Shown: piece by piece, positions 54,145-63,762 of the stretch
Numbering within the stretch: the first letter of the stretch is position 1
Layout: every line of letters starts with the position of its first letter
The notes under the pieces: model-generated
Database searches by the model: none
The model's input: the letters and a program-made list of their open reading frames with translations, nothing else
Told to the model about the DNA's origin: nothing
DNA from: Saccharicrinis carchari
GTDB lineage: Bacteria; Bacteroidota; Bacteroidia; Bacteroidales; Marinilabiliaceae
DNA length: 64,000 bases
Assembly (NCBI RefSeq): GCF_900182605.1
Contig: NZ_FXTB01000006.1
Span: forward strand, 186,001 to 250,000
Reading direction: 5' to 3'
Program-made: the position numbers and the translations under genes

Positions 54145-56490
54145 TTAAAATTTAAAATTATAGGTAATAGACGGCACTACCTGAAATAAATAGGTTTTAA
54201 CGGCCTTCACCCTGTATGGGTCGGTTTCGTCCTGCTCGTAATAAATGCTCCAGGCATTTTTACGTCCATAGGCATTATACAAAGCAAAGTTCCATTCGCC
54301 CTGCCATTTCCGTTTTTTCTTATTTTTGCCTTGCAAGGTGTACGACACATCCATCCTGTGGTAATCGGGCATTCGCTCCTGATTACGAGCCGAATAAATA
54401 GGAACCACATCGCCAGCCACAAACATACGCCCAGTAGGTGAAGTCATAGGGGATCCGCTGGTGTAAATCCAGTTTACACCCACGTGTCCACGTTTGCCCA
54501 CCATACGATTAAGTACCACAGAAACATCGTGATTACGGCTATAGGGCGATAGGTATTTATTCCCATCATTAATCTCCGGTATCTTGCGCCACGATTTGCT
54601 CCAGGTATACCCTATCCAACCACTATATCTGTCTTTATTTACTTTTACCAAAAATTCGGCACCGTAAGCCCAGGATTTACCAATACGCAGCTCGCCTTCC
54701 ATTTTATCATTGAGCAACAAGTCGGGATAATCCTTAAAATCAATGGTATTTTGCATGTCCTTATAAAAAAGCTCCACCGATGTTTCTATCGTGTTATTTT
54801 TTATGTTTTTGAAATACCCTACTGAAACCTGATCGCTTATTTGGGGCTCAATATTGGGCGACGACATAAACCAAACGTCTAAAGGCGTGCCCGAAGTAGA
54901 GTTGCTGGCCAAATGCAAATACTGCCTGGTGCGGGCATAGCTCCCCTTTACCGACGACGAGTTATTGAGCATGTACGACAGCCCCAGGCGAGGCTCCAAG
55001 CCCCAATAGGTATTAAACACCTCACCTGATGGATACTCCCTTTTACCCATTTCCTCATAGTTTTCGTTAAACTGAAAAACAATACCGCTGCCTATATTTT
55101 GCAAACCTGAAAAGCGCAGGCCATATTTTAGGTTTAACCTGCCAATGCGTTGCGAATTGGCCATATATAAGGCATGCTCCAAGGCATGGGCATCGGGCAA
55201 TACAATCTTATTTAAAAGCGGACTATCACCGGTTCCCATAGCGGTGGCAGGCTGCATAGTATGAAAAATACTTTGTCCTCCAAAACTGATGGTATTGTTT
55301 GGGTTAGGATAATAATCAAAATCAACTTTTAAACTATAATCCCTCAGTTTGCTATCCCAAATAAAACCCGAGGTGGCATCATCGGCCTCCAAACTGTAAT
55401 CGTAATTACTGCCTATAAACGTAATATTGGAGAAAAGTTTTGGATTATACACATGATTCCAACGCAAGGTAAAAGTCCGGTTACCATAATTGATGCGCGA
55501 TCGGGTTTCCTTAAAAACATCACGCCCGGTATAAAAGCTCAAATACAGTCGATTATTGTTATTGATTACATGTTTTGCTTTGGCATTAATATCGTAAAAA
55601 TAAATTTTATTGTCCTTATCTTCCTCTTCTACAAACAAGGGCAAAAACATATCGGCATAGGTACGACGGGCACTGGCGATGATAGAAGTTTTGTTTTTAA
55701 CCAGTGGACCTTGCAAGGTTAATCGGGACGAAATAAGGCCAATACCACCATTGCCTTCCCATTTTTTATTGTTGCCATCGTTCATGCGCACATCTACCAG
55801 CGATGCCAAGCGTCCGCCATAATTTGCCGGGATATCGCCCTTGTACAATTGCACATCTTTAATAGCATCGTTGTTAAACACCGAAAAGAAACCGAGCATA
55901 TGGCCGGCATTATACACAATAGCCTCATCAAGTAAGATGAGATTTTGATCCGGATTACCACCCCGCACACTAAAACCACTGGATCCTTCGCTGGTAGCCT
56001 GCACTCCCGGCATCAGCTGAAGCACTTTTATCACATCCACCTCGCCCATGAGCGCCGGAACAGCTTTAATATCTCTACTCTGTAGTTTTTGTACCCCCAT
56101 TTGGGCATCCCGAACATGGGCATCTACCCGTTTCGAGGTCACCACCACCTCTGCTATGGTTTTATTATCAGGATACAGCTCTATATCTGCAGTAGTGTGG
56201 GTAGTAAGTTTTATTGTTTTACTGATGGTTTGGTAACCCAAATAAATAAAATCTACCTGATAAGTTCCCGGTTTAACAGCATAGGAATAAAACCCATATT
56301 CATTTGATGTAGCTCCGGATGTTAAATCTTTAAAGTAAACGGCTGCCCCTATCAACAGCTCACCCGTTTCGCCATCTTTTATGTGGCCACTTAGCACCAC
56401 CAATTCTTTATCGGCAGGTGCAACGGCATTGGCAGCGACATAAAAAATGAGGTGAATAAACAGAAGGGTGATGCGATTTAAAATATTCAT
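54145..56490 (-). CDS. TonB-dependent receptor with CarboxypepD_reg domain
   Basis: The 781 residues have a signal peptide (to about residue 24), a CarboxypepD_reg-like domain (about 30-115: VLSGHIKDGETGELLIGAAVYFKDL, FYSYAVKPGTYQVDFIYLGYQT) and a TonB plug (SSGFSVRGGNPDQNLILLDEAIVYN, YKGDIPANYGGRLASLVDVR). The beta-barrel ends with aromatic F (YNFKF). It imports a substrate that cannot be deduced here. It precedes the DUF4249 gene and is cotranscribed with it. A SusD homologue is missing. Confidence 0.94.
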   Translation of the reverse strand: MNILNRITLLFIHLIFYVAANAVAPADKELVVLSGHIKDGETGELLIGAAVYFKDLTSGATSNEYGFYSYAVKPGTYQVDFIYLGYQTISKTIKLTTHTTADIELYPDNKTIAEVVVTSKRVDAHVRDAQMGVQKLQSRDIKAVPALMGEVDVIKVLQLMPGVQATSEGSSGFSVRGGNPDQNLILLDEAIVYNAGHMLGFFSVFNNDAIKDVQLYKGDIPANYGGRLASLVDVRMNDGNNKKWEGNGGIGLISSRLTLQGPLVKNKTSIIASARRTYADMFLPLFVEEEDKDNKIYFYDINAKAKHVINNNNRLYLSFYTGRDVFKETRSRINYGNRTFTLRWNHVYNPKLFSNITFIGSNYDYSLEADDATSGFIWDSKLRDYSLKVDFDYYPNPNNTISFGGQSIFHTMQPATAMGTGDSPLLNKIVLPDAHALEHALYMANSQRIGRLNLKYGLRFSGLQNIGSGIVFQFNENYEEMGKREYPSGEVFNTYWGLEPRLGLSYMLNNSSSVKGSYARTRQYLHLASNSTSGTPLDVWFMSSPNIEPQISDQVSVGYFKNIKNNTIETSVELFYKDMQNTIDFKDYPDLLLNDKMEGELRIGKSWAYGAEFLVKVNKDRYSGWIGYTWSKSWRKIPEINDGNKYLSPYSRNHDVSVVLNRMVGKRGHVGVNWIYTSGSPMTSPTGRMFVAGDVVPIYSARNQERMPDYHRMDVSYTLQGKNKKKRKWQGEWNFALYNAYGRKNAWSIYYEQDETDPYRVKAVKTYLFQVVPSITYNFKF

Positions 56491-56646
56491 CTATTGTTAC
56501 AATTCAAAAAAACAGGTTGCTTGACATCATGTATCCATTCTATTGACAATTGGATACATTGATGGTTGCAAAATAGGTGAAAAAAACGAAATGCCCTTTA
56601 ACAATAAAAATTGATCAACCCGAATTTAGTGATGCTTTAAAGTTCT

Positions 56647-57579
56647 TTATGCTTTTTGAGGTTTTTCCTCCTTGTTCATTGTTAGTTTTAGCGGATCTAT
56701 TTCATCTCCCCAATAAATAGTAGTATGTGGGAACGGTATTTCAATATTTTTAGCATCAAAGGCCACTTTTAAGCGTTTACGATATTCGCGTCCTACCGTC
56801 CATTGCTGGCCGGCTTTGGTTTTAAATCGCGCCTTGATAACCAAGGCACTATCACCAAATTTATCCAAGCCCATAACTTCAATGGGTTCTATAATACCCG
56901 TTTTATAGGGCTCTTCATTTTCCATTTCACCGGCTACCTCCTCTATCACCTTAATTACCTCATCTACACTCTCCTTGTAAGCCACGCCTATATCAAATAC
57001 CATGGCCGACCAATCCTTTGTCATGTTACTAAGCGTACTTATTTTACCATTCTGGAAGATATGCACCACTCCGGACAAGTCACGAAGGGTGATAGTGCGT
57101 AGCTCAATGCGCTCCACAACCCCTCCCGTTCCATTGATAATGGCCACGTCGCCCGTGCGTACCTGATCCTCTAAAAGCATAAAAAAACCTGAGATGTAAT
57201 CGCGTACCAGCTCCTGGGCACCAAAACCAACGGCCAACCCTAAGATACCGGCACTGGCCAGGAGGGGCGCCACATCAATACTAAATTTACTAAGCAACAT
57301 GATTACATACACCGTAACAATAGCAATTTTAGCCGTTCCTGAAATAATCCCGGTAAGAGTATTTATCCTTTTTGTAGCTTCTGCATTATCTGTTGAATCA
57401 TCTTGTTCGGCACGGTGGATTAGTACTTTTTTAAACCTGCGCATGGTAAACTTTACAATTCGCAATACTACAAGTAAACCAATGGTTATTATAAGTATAC
57501 CGGGCAACTCCGTAAAAGCCCAAATCCCTAAGGTTTGAATTAAATCGCTCCAAAATTCTGAGGTGAAAAATTTTTCCAT
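56647..57579 (-). CDS. MscS-type mechanosensitive channel
   Basis: The 310 residues show an N-terminal transmembrane part (LPGILIITIGLLVVLRIV, ISGTAKIAIVTVYVIMLLS), the TM3 pore-lining segment (LASAGILGLAVGFGAQELVRDYISGFFMLLEDQ) and the MscS beta and alpha/beta domains (VRTGDVAIINGTGGVVERI, RTITLRDLSGVVHIFQNGKI). It protects the cell from osmotic downshift as a homoheptamer. The C-terminal tail is charged. It stands alone. Confidence 0.93.
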   Translation of the reverse strand: MEKFFTSEFWSDLIQTLGIWAFTELPGILIITIGLLVVLRIVKFTMRRFKKVLIHRAEQDDSTDNAEATKRINTLTGIISGTAKIAIVTVYVIMLLSKFSIDVAPLLASAGILGLAVGFGAQELVRDYISGFFMLLEDQVRTGDVAIINGTGGVVERIELRTITLRDLSGVVHIFQNGKISTLSNMTKDWSAMVFDIGVAYKESVDEVIKVIEEVAGEMENEEPYKTGIIEPIEVMGLDKFGDSALVIKARFKTKAGQQWTVGREYRKRLKVAFDAKNIEIPFPHTTIYWGDEIDPLKLTMNKEEKPQKA

Positions 57580-57688
57580 AATATGTTTTTTAAAAAAAGT
57601 AAATTTTTATCCGATTAAAATGTTTTATCTGTAAATTAGTAGATTGACTATCACTAAAGTGTGACAATTAATTTACACAAATATACAA

Positions 57689-58597
57689 ATGGAAAGAACT
57701 CAAAAAAAAAATGTTCGAGAAAACATCCAAACAGATCTATTTGCTATCATACGAATGTTCCTAATCCTATCAACTGTTTTTCTTGTGCATTGCAGCCAAA
57801 CAAGCAATGACTTGCCCACGAGTGTCATCATTCAAAATAAAATATTTACATCGACGCTATCCCTTGTCGGCAAAAAATATAACGGTGCCATAATAAGAAA
57901 CTGTACTTTTAGGGATATCAATGCCGTCAATGAAGAAATGCTCGCCAATGGTATTGAGCTTTCCGGGGCTTCGCATATAACCATCGACAGCTGTGTATTT
58001 ATTAATATACAGGGCAACGGTATTCGGCTACGATGGTCCGGGGGATCTACCACAAACAATATCATAAAAAATTGCCGCTTTGATTCTATCTATGCCAATG
58101 GTATTCAGGTAACGAATGTAAACAGTAATGTAAGCATCCTCAACAATCAAATCAATAATGTGGGTTTAGATACAATTTCGTCCGGGCTAGGAGCTCCTCA
58201 CCATGGCATTTACAGCATGGGGCGCGGTGTTAAAATTTTAAACAACATCATTAGCCACTTGCACAACCGCAAGGGCAACTGTATAAGCATTCGTTCGGGA
58301 GGTAATATTGCCGGCAACCGTTTATTTAACTCCTCAAAATTTGGTATCAACTATTTTTCTGATCACCCGGGATCAAGCGAAACCCTATTGATTGAAAACA
58401 ATGAAATTTATGATACACATCACGGAGGAATTGGATTTACGAGCAACGGAAACAAAAACATGCACATAAAAAACGTCATCGTGCGCTTTAACAAAATCAC
58501 AACAACATCAAGCCCTTGCATACATATTGATAAAAATTTAGGTGACGTTCAATTTGAGATAGAAAACAATGTGTGCGATACAAATGCACCATCATAA
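57689..58597 (+). CDS. Right-handed beta-helix lipoprotein
   Basis: The 302 residues have a lipoprotein-type signal (MFLILSTVFLVHCSQ); the Met of this segment at 57755 may be the true start, as the preceding 22 residues are polar. The remainder is a repetitive parallel beta-helix with runs such as IKNCRFDSIYANGIQVTNVNS and ILNNIISHLHN, as in pectate-lyase-like and NosD-like proteins. No catalytic triad is evident. It could bind or degrade polysaccharide at the surface. Only the fold is clear. Confidence 0.8.
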   Translation: MERTQKKNVRENIQTDLFAIIRMFLILSTVFLVHCSQTSNDLPTSVIIQNKIFTSTLSLVGKKYNGAIIRNCTFRDINAVNEEMLANGIELSGASHITIDSCVFINIQGNGIRLRWSGGSTTNNIIKNCRFDSIYANGIQVTNVNSNVSILNNQINNVGLDTISSGLGAPHHGIYSMGRGVKILNNIISHLHNRKGNCISIRSGGNIAGNRLFNSSKFGINYFSDHPGSSETLLIENNEIYDTHHGGIGFTSNGNKNMHIKNVIVRFNKITTTSSPCIHIDKNLGDVQFEIENNVCDTNAPS

Positions 58598-58708
58598 TCT
58601 ATAAATCATACAGCGTTAAGCTTAACCCACTTAATAGGATATTAATTGATAAGCCCATGAAAAAAAACGAAGTAGCTTCCTGGTTTGTGAAAAAAAAGCT
58701 CATTTTAC

Positions 58709-58738
58709 TTGCATTTAATCCCTTAATCATTATCTTTG
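58709..58738 (+). promoter_or_regulatory. Strong promoter before a hairpin transcript
   Basis: TTG (58709-58711) and TATCTTTG (58731-58738) are 19 bp apart, an excellent match to the Bacteroidetes consensus. The expected start is near 58745. A 40-codon frame (58657-58779) overlaps it but is probably chance. Confidence 0.65.
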
Positions 58739-58744
58739 TATCAA

Positions 58745-58815
58745 CTCATAGTTTAGGGTTAGGTTTGGTTAAAGATTGAAAGCCACTGTCAGAACGTTGA
58801 CGGTGGCTTTCTTAC
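58745..58815 (+). ncRNA. Candidate small RNA or leader attenuator
   Basis: From the predicted start near 58745 a short transcript would run into a 14-bp hairpin: GAAAGCCAC-T-GTCA (58778-58791) with TGAC-G-GTGGCTTTC (58798-58811), one T-G pair, loop GAACGT, then TTACTTT. About 35 unpaired bases precede the hairpin. The next gene starts at 58892, so this may be a leader attenuator or an independent small RNA. I cannot match it to a named family. Confidence 0.45.
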
Positions 58816-58891
58816 TTTAAATACTTCTTTTTACATTCCGTTCTGAAAAAACTAAGTGGCATTGGAGAAATAATCGTAATTTTATTACCCT

Positions 58892-61800
58892 ATGAAATCA
58901 AAATTCATGAATAAGCGCTTTTACATAACACTCACCACAATACTAGTTTTGGCTGGTTTTTATTTCGTTTTTCATTACAATACCCATCAAAAAGCAGAAA
59001 AAAGACATTTAAAACCACTTGCTTCAACCGAGATACTTCAACAGCGCATCAACAAAAAAATAGAGCGCAGAAAAAATGGCTATGCCAAACCCGACAAACC
59101 CGATAAATACGTAGAATATCTGCAAAGCCTTGTTTCGGGTTATGGTAAGCAAAACTACGGAGCAAACCACAAAATTAATGCGCTCAAATCGGCGGTAGCA
59201 CGAAGAGCATCTTTAAAATCGGCAAAAGTATCCTTACCCTGGCAACAACGTGGGCCCGGCAATGTAGGGGGCAGAACAAGATGCATTATTGTAGATCCGG
59301 ACGACACCACAGGCAAAACCTGGTTTGCAGGAGCCGTTTCAGGAGGCATTTGGAAAACCACCGATGCCGGCAGTTCCTGGGAAATTATTTCGCCCGATCT
59401 CCCCAACCTTGCCACCGTGAGCTTATGCATGGCACCATCCAACAGCCAGGTAATTTATGCCGGCACAGGCGAAGGCTACTATAATATTGATGCAGTGCGT
59501 GGCAACGGCATATTCAAAAGCACCGACAAAGGTACAACATGGACACAGCTGGCCTCTACAAAAGATAAATACGGCTTTCATTACGTTAACAGCCTTACCA
59601 TATCCCATTCCAACGAAAACATTTTATGGGCGGCCACCAATTCCGGATTGGTTAAATCAACCGATGGAGGAACAAGCTGGTATTCCCTGGGAGCTCCCTT
59701 AAATCAACGTTACCAAAAAATTATAAAACACCCCAACAGCGACAATATATTGTGGGCTACTGCAAACGACATAGGCATTTATAAAACCGAAAATGGTGGA
59801 GTAAATTGGTTTTTAGTGCACGACATGAGTGGTGCAGGACGAATTGAAATAACTGTCGCAAAAAAAGAACCCGAAAAATTGTATGCCATCGACGAGGAAT
59901 CGAATGTATACTATTCGTATGACGGTGGCACAGAGTGGGCCTCGGCAACCGAATCAGGCGATGCCACCAGGTTTTTGGAGGGACAAGGATGGTATAATAG
60001 TGTGATGGCCGTTAACCCTACCCATGCCAGTAAAGGTTTTATAGGAGGCATTGATTTATTCAGTTTTGAAGTCGGTAACGAAATAGCCTTCACCGGAAGG
60101 CAAGCATTCAATGTAAAAAATAACATGTCGTCGCTGTTACAATTTGGATATTTTGGAGGAACTTATTCCAATGGAGGAGTTACTATATTAGCAGAATATA
60201 CCAATCAAACCAACAACATTAGCATTCAGTTTGGAACTGACAAAAGCCAAAAATGCCATTTATTAAAAAGGAAAACCACCGAGAACAGTTGGAGCGGACT
60301 TTTTGCAGAAGACATGAATAAACTGGAATACGGCGGCTATGTTAGTGTGCCCTTTATGGTAACCAACACAAGTACGGGCGAACAGCTGCATGCTTCGTTT
60401 GTAGATGACAATAACAACAACAAGTTTGACGTATACCAAGACGGATACGAAGTGATATTGATTCACAACGTGGCCTATAATGCGACAGCACAAAATACCT
60501 TCATCCAAACCAATAACGGTGATTATAAAACAATGGCTGCGCTGTATCCGACGCTTATCGAAGGTGCAGTGTGGAACGATAGCAATCTTCCGGAAGGTGA
60601 CCTAAGCATTGAATCCTATAGTTTAAAAGATAGGAGGCTAAGTAGCACCCGCATTAGCAATTGGTGGGCAGAAACAGACCAACCCAACTATTCACATGCC
60701 GACCACCACGACATTACTATTATAGAAAATAGCGGCAATCCGTTTTCTGTTATCGTAGGTAATGATGGTGGAATAGGTTACTCCTCAGATGGCGGCTCCA
60801 CCTGGTCGTCTAAATCCAATGGCTATATCACTTCACAATACTACGGTATCACCCGGCATCCGAAACAATACAGGTATTTTGGAGGGCTCCAGGATAATGG
60901 ATCTACCCTGTCGGGCAACGACCCGGATAAAATGTCGGAATGGAAAGATGTACTCGGAGGGGATGGTTTTGATGTGGTATGGCATACGCGCGACCCACAA
61001 ATGATCATTGGCACGTATTATTACAACCAGTTACGAAAGAGTTACGACGGGGGCTTATCCTGGCTTAATATTGGTGCCTTGATGGGCGATAACGATGACA
61101 GTGAAACCTCCCCTTTTGTTACCCGCATTGCCAGCTCCCAGGCCGATCCCGACCTGTTATTTACCGGGGGTGCATCCGGCCTTTGGAAATCGACCAACTT
61201 TGGCGACAGTTGGAAGAACATTAACATGGGAGCTCATTGGGGCTTTACTAGTAATTCCTCACCCAAAATAACCATAAGCCAAGCCAATCCCAGCATAGTA
61301 TGGGCAGGCATACACATGAATACCGACCCCTTGTATAATACCGGAAAATTGCATGTATCAACGGATGGTGGCGAAAGCTTTACAGCCTTGGAACCATTTA
61401 TGGACATGGGACCGTTAAGCAACCTCATTACACACCCCACAGAACCGGAAACAGCTTATATGTTGTTTTCTTTTTCGAACTATCCAAAAATTTTTAGAAC
61501 CGAAGATTTGGGGCAAACCTGGGAGGACATTACAGGTTTTGGTATTGAGGGCAGCGACCAAAGCAGCAACGGATTCCCGGATGTGGCTATTAACACCATG
61601 GTGGTTATGCCTTTCGACACTAATCAACTGTGGGTAGGTACCGAAATAGGCTTATTTATTAGCTCCGACAACGGAAACACCTGGGAATATGCCGATAACG
61701 GCATTCCGGCCGTATCGATATGGGATATGAAAATTATTGGCGATGAGGTAATCCTTGGTACACATGGTTTAGGTGTTTGGACGGTAAAAATGGACGGACT

Positions 61801-62896
61801 GGCCAATACCCTCCCCCATCCGCACATCAATATGGCAGGCATTCGGCCCAATGGCAGTCTTGTTTTAAACACCACTTTCGAAAGCCGGTTAGATTCATTT
61901 GAGCTTTACAATAACAATGGATTGCTAACAACTGTATACAACATAACACCCCACAACAAAAGTGATATCAACTTTGGCTTAATGGAATCTTCGGATATAC
62001 TATATATACATGGCTATTTAAATGGACAGCAATACATATCAAATACTGTAAACTTATCGCCCGGGTCAGTTTATACAGCACAAAAAAACTATGTAAACGA
62101 TTTTAGCGAGGAAGATAGAATAAATGATTTTACAGGATACGGTTTTTCCATCCACGATGGTTATTTCAACAACCCCGCCATCCATTCTCCTCACCCCTAC
62201 CCTGAGAATACCGATTTATATTATACCCTAAAATACCCTATCATTGTTTCGGACAATCCGGAGTTGGCCTATATCAAATATTACGACATAGCGTATCTGG
62301 AAACTGGCGAAAGTGGAGCTGTGTACCCTTCGGTAGATTTTTACGATTATGCCATAATGGAAGGGAGCAAAGACGGATTAAACTGGCATGCCCTTTCAGA
62401 TGGTTATGACTTTTCGTACAATGCGGCATGGTCTTCCGCAGGCAAAACATACGAAAGCAACCCGGCAGCTAAAGATTATACCAACCATCATATCGATTTA
62501 TATGACACATTTACCGCGGATGACACTATTCTGGTTCGCTTCAGGCTTCACTCCGATCATTTTACAGCCGGTTGGGGCTGGAGTATCGACAATGTTCGCA
62601 TACAAGGAACACTATCCAGCGTTAACGATGACTTAGCAACTACTTTTGCAATTGATTTATTTCCCAACCCCGTTACAAACAACCATGTAAACCTGAGAAT
62701 AACTGACGTTTATATTGGATCTGTTGATGTTGGTATTTATACTGTTTCGGGCCAGGAAATTTCAAAACATTCTTACTTTAAAGGCACCGAAGTGTATGAA
62801 CAACAAATTAATATACCCCGGGTAAGCAAGGGTATTTATTTAGTAAAAATACAAATGAACAATCAAGAAAAAACGGAAAAGATAAGAATTCATTAA
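58892..62896 (+). CDS. Large BNR/sortilin-type beta-propeller protein with T9SS sorting domain
   Basis: The 1334 residues start with a hydrophobic N-terminal anchor or signal (FYITLTTILVLAGFYFVF). BNR/Asp-box repeats of the form S-x-D-x-G-x-T/S-W recur through residues about 115-980 (for example SSDGGSTWSS, STDGGTSWYS, SSDNGNTWEY), giving multi-blade propellers like VPS10/sortilin and glycan-binding or sialidase-like proteins. No sialidase catalytic site is evident. A jelly-roll-like part with DYTNHHIDLYDTF and GWGWSIDNVRI (about 1070-1240) precedes the T9SS domain (about 1248-1334, LFPNPVTNNHVNLRI...KGIYLVKIQ). It is secreted by the type IX system and may bind surfaces or glycans. Confidence 0.88.
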   Translation: MKSKFMNKRFYITLTTILVLAGFYFVFHYNTHQKAEKRHLKPLASTEILQQRINKKIERRKNGYAKPDKPDKYVEYLQSLVSGYGKQNYGANHKINALKSAVARRASLKSAKVSLPWQQRGPGNVGGRTRCIIVDPDDTTGKTWFAGAVSGGIWKTTDAGSSWEIISPDLPNLATVSLCMAPSNSQVIYAGTGEGYYNIDAVRGNGIFKSTDKGTTWTQLASTKDKYGFHYVNSLTISHSNENILWAATNSGLVKSTDGGTSWYSLGAPLNQRYQKIIKHPNSDNILWATANDIGIYKTENGGVNWFLVHDMSGAGRIEITVAKKEPEKLYAIDEESNVYYSYDGGTEWASATESGDATRFLEGQGWYNSVMAVNPTHASKGFIGGIDLFSFEVGNEIAFTGRQAFNVKNNMSSLLQFGYFGGTYSNGGVTILAEYTNQTNNISIQFGTDKSQKCHLLKRKTTENSWSGLFAEDMNKLEYGGYVSVPFMVTNTSTGEQLHASFVDDNNNNKFDVYQDGYEVILIHNVAYNATAQNTFIQTNNGDYKTMAALYPTLIEGAVWNDSNLPEGDLSIESYSLKDRRLSSTRISNWWAETDQPNYSHADHHDITIIENSGNPFSVIVGNDGGIGYSSDGGSTWSSKSNGYITSQYYGITRHPKQYRYFGGLQDNGSTLSGNDPDKMSEWKDVLGGDGFDVVWHTRDPQMIIGTYYYNQLRKSYDGGLSWLNIGALMGDNDDSETSPFVTRIASSQADPDLLFTGGASGLWKSTNFGDSWKNINMGAHWGFTSNSSPKITISQANPSIVWAGIHMNTDPLYNTGKLHVSTDGGESFTALEPFMDMGPLSNLITHPTEPETAYMLFSFSNYPKIFRTEDLGQTWEDITGFGIEGSDQSSNGFPDVAINTMVVMPFDTNQLWVGTEIGLFISSDNGNTWEYADNGIPAVSIWDMKIIGDEVILGTHGLGVWTVKMDGLANTLPHPHINMAGIRPNGSLVLNTTFESRLDSFELYNNNGLLTTVYNITPHNKSDINFGLMESSDILYIHGYLNGQQYISNTVNLSPGSVYTAQKNYVNDFSEEDRINDFTGYGFSIHDGYFNNPAIHSPHPYPENTDLYYTLKYPIIVSDNPELAYIKYYDIAYLETGESGAVYPSVDFYDYAIMEGSKDGLNWHALSDGYDFSYNAAWSSAGKTYESNPAAKDYTNHHIDLYDTFTADDTILVRFRLHSDHFTAGWGWSIDNVRIQGTLSSVNDDLATTFAIDLFPNPVTNNHVNLRITDVYIGSVDVGIYTVSGQEISKHSYFKGTEVYEQQINIPRVSKGIYLVKIQMNNQEKTEKIRIH

Positions 62897-63181
62897 CGCC
62901 GCTAACTATTTAAAAATACATAATTATCCAAGTAAGCTGGCTATTCATCATCCCTAAACAAGCCATTATAGATTCAGAAAAATAACCGTAATTTAAATTG
63001 ATGACAAAGTATTTATTTATACTTCTGATATTAAGCACATTGCATTATTCGCTATTTAGAATCGATATAAATAAAATAGTATAAGAGTTTAAGCTCTTTT
63101 GGTATTGTTTACGAATTCACTATATTTGTTGAACAATTACCAGAAGAAAAAAGTAGAATTAAACAGGCAAAACATTACACC
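62897..63181. other. Intergenic region with promoter before the sigma-factor gene
   Basis: These 285 AT-rich bases have no gene. The promoter at 63097-63128 lies near the 3' end. Confidence 0.5.
63097..63128 (+). promoter_or_regulatory. Promoter of the ECF sigma-factor gene
   Basis: TTTTG (63097-63101) and TATATTTG (63121-63128) are 19 bp apart, a near-perfect Bacteroidetes promoter. The start codon lies 53 bp downstream of the -7 element. Confidence 0.65.
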
Positions 63182-63679
63182 ATGACAGCAACGCAATTTA
63201 ACGAGAGCTTACTGGGTTTGCAAGACAGACTTAGGTATTTTGCGCTTAGTTTAACCGCAAATGAAGAAGATGCCAATGATCTTCTACAAGAAACGACTTT
63301 AAAAGCGCTTACATATAGAAAACAATTTGTATCCAACACAAATTTTAAAGCATGGGTGTTTACCATCATGAAAAACACTTTTATTAATAATTACCGTAGG
63401 ATTCAAAAAACCAGGAATACTTTTGAATCGGCCGAAGATGCCTACCGTGTAGCTTTTAAGGGCAACTACACCTCTGAAACGCCTGAAATGGTTCAGGCGG
63501 TAAACGAAATGAATCAAAGTATCGAAAAATTAGAGGATGAATTCAAAGTTCCTTTTACTATGCACACATCAGGCTTTAAGTATAAGGAAATTGCAGAAGA
63601 ACTCAACCTTCCCATAGGTACAGTTAAAAGTCGGATATTTTTTACACGCAAAAAGCTGCAAAGTATGCTGGCGGATTAG
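63182..63679 (+). CDS. RNA polymerase sigma factor, ECF type
   Basis: The 165 residues have sigma region 2 (DANDLLQETTLKALTYRKQF, WVFTIMKNTFINNYRR) and region 4 (FTMHTSGFKYKEIAEELNLPIGTVKSRIFFTRKKLQ) with a linker of about 40 residues. No anti-sigma gene is seen downstream in the visible part; the next gene is fRMsr-like. The group and its trigger are unknown. The -7/-33 elements upstream look like the housekeeping type, so the gene is probably expressed by the main sigma factor. Confidence 0.92.
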   Translation: MTATQFNESLLGLQDRLRYFALSLTANEEDANDLLQETTLKALTYRKQFVSNTNFKAWVFTIMKNTFINNYRRIQKTRNTFESAEDAYRVAFKGNYTSETPEMVQAVNEMNQSIEKLEDEFKVPFTMHTSGFKYKEIAEELNLPIGTVKSRIFFTRKKLQSMLAD

Positions 63680-63762
63680 GATTTTTTTCACATATCAGAT
63701 TTGAATAATGCAAGATCAACTTTTAATAGTTATCTTGCATTTTATTTTTAAATCAATGTACT

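Noticed and set aside
58657-58779. A 40-codon frame with a hydrophobic middle
   Set aside because: It contains the promoter at 58709-58738 and runs into the hairpin, so it is more likely chance than a gene.
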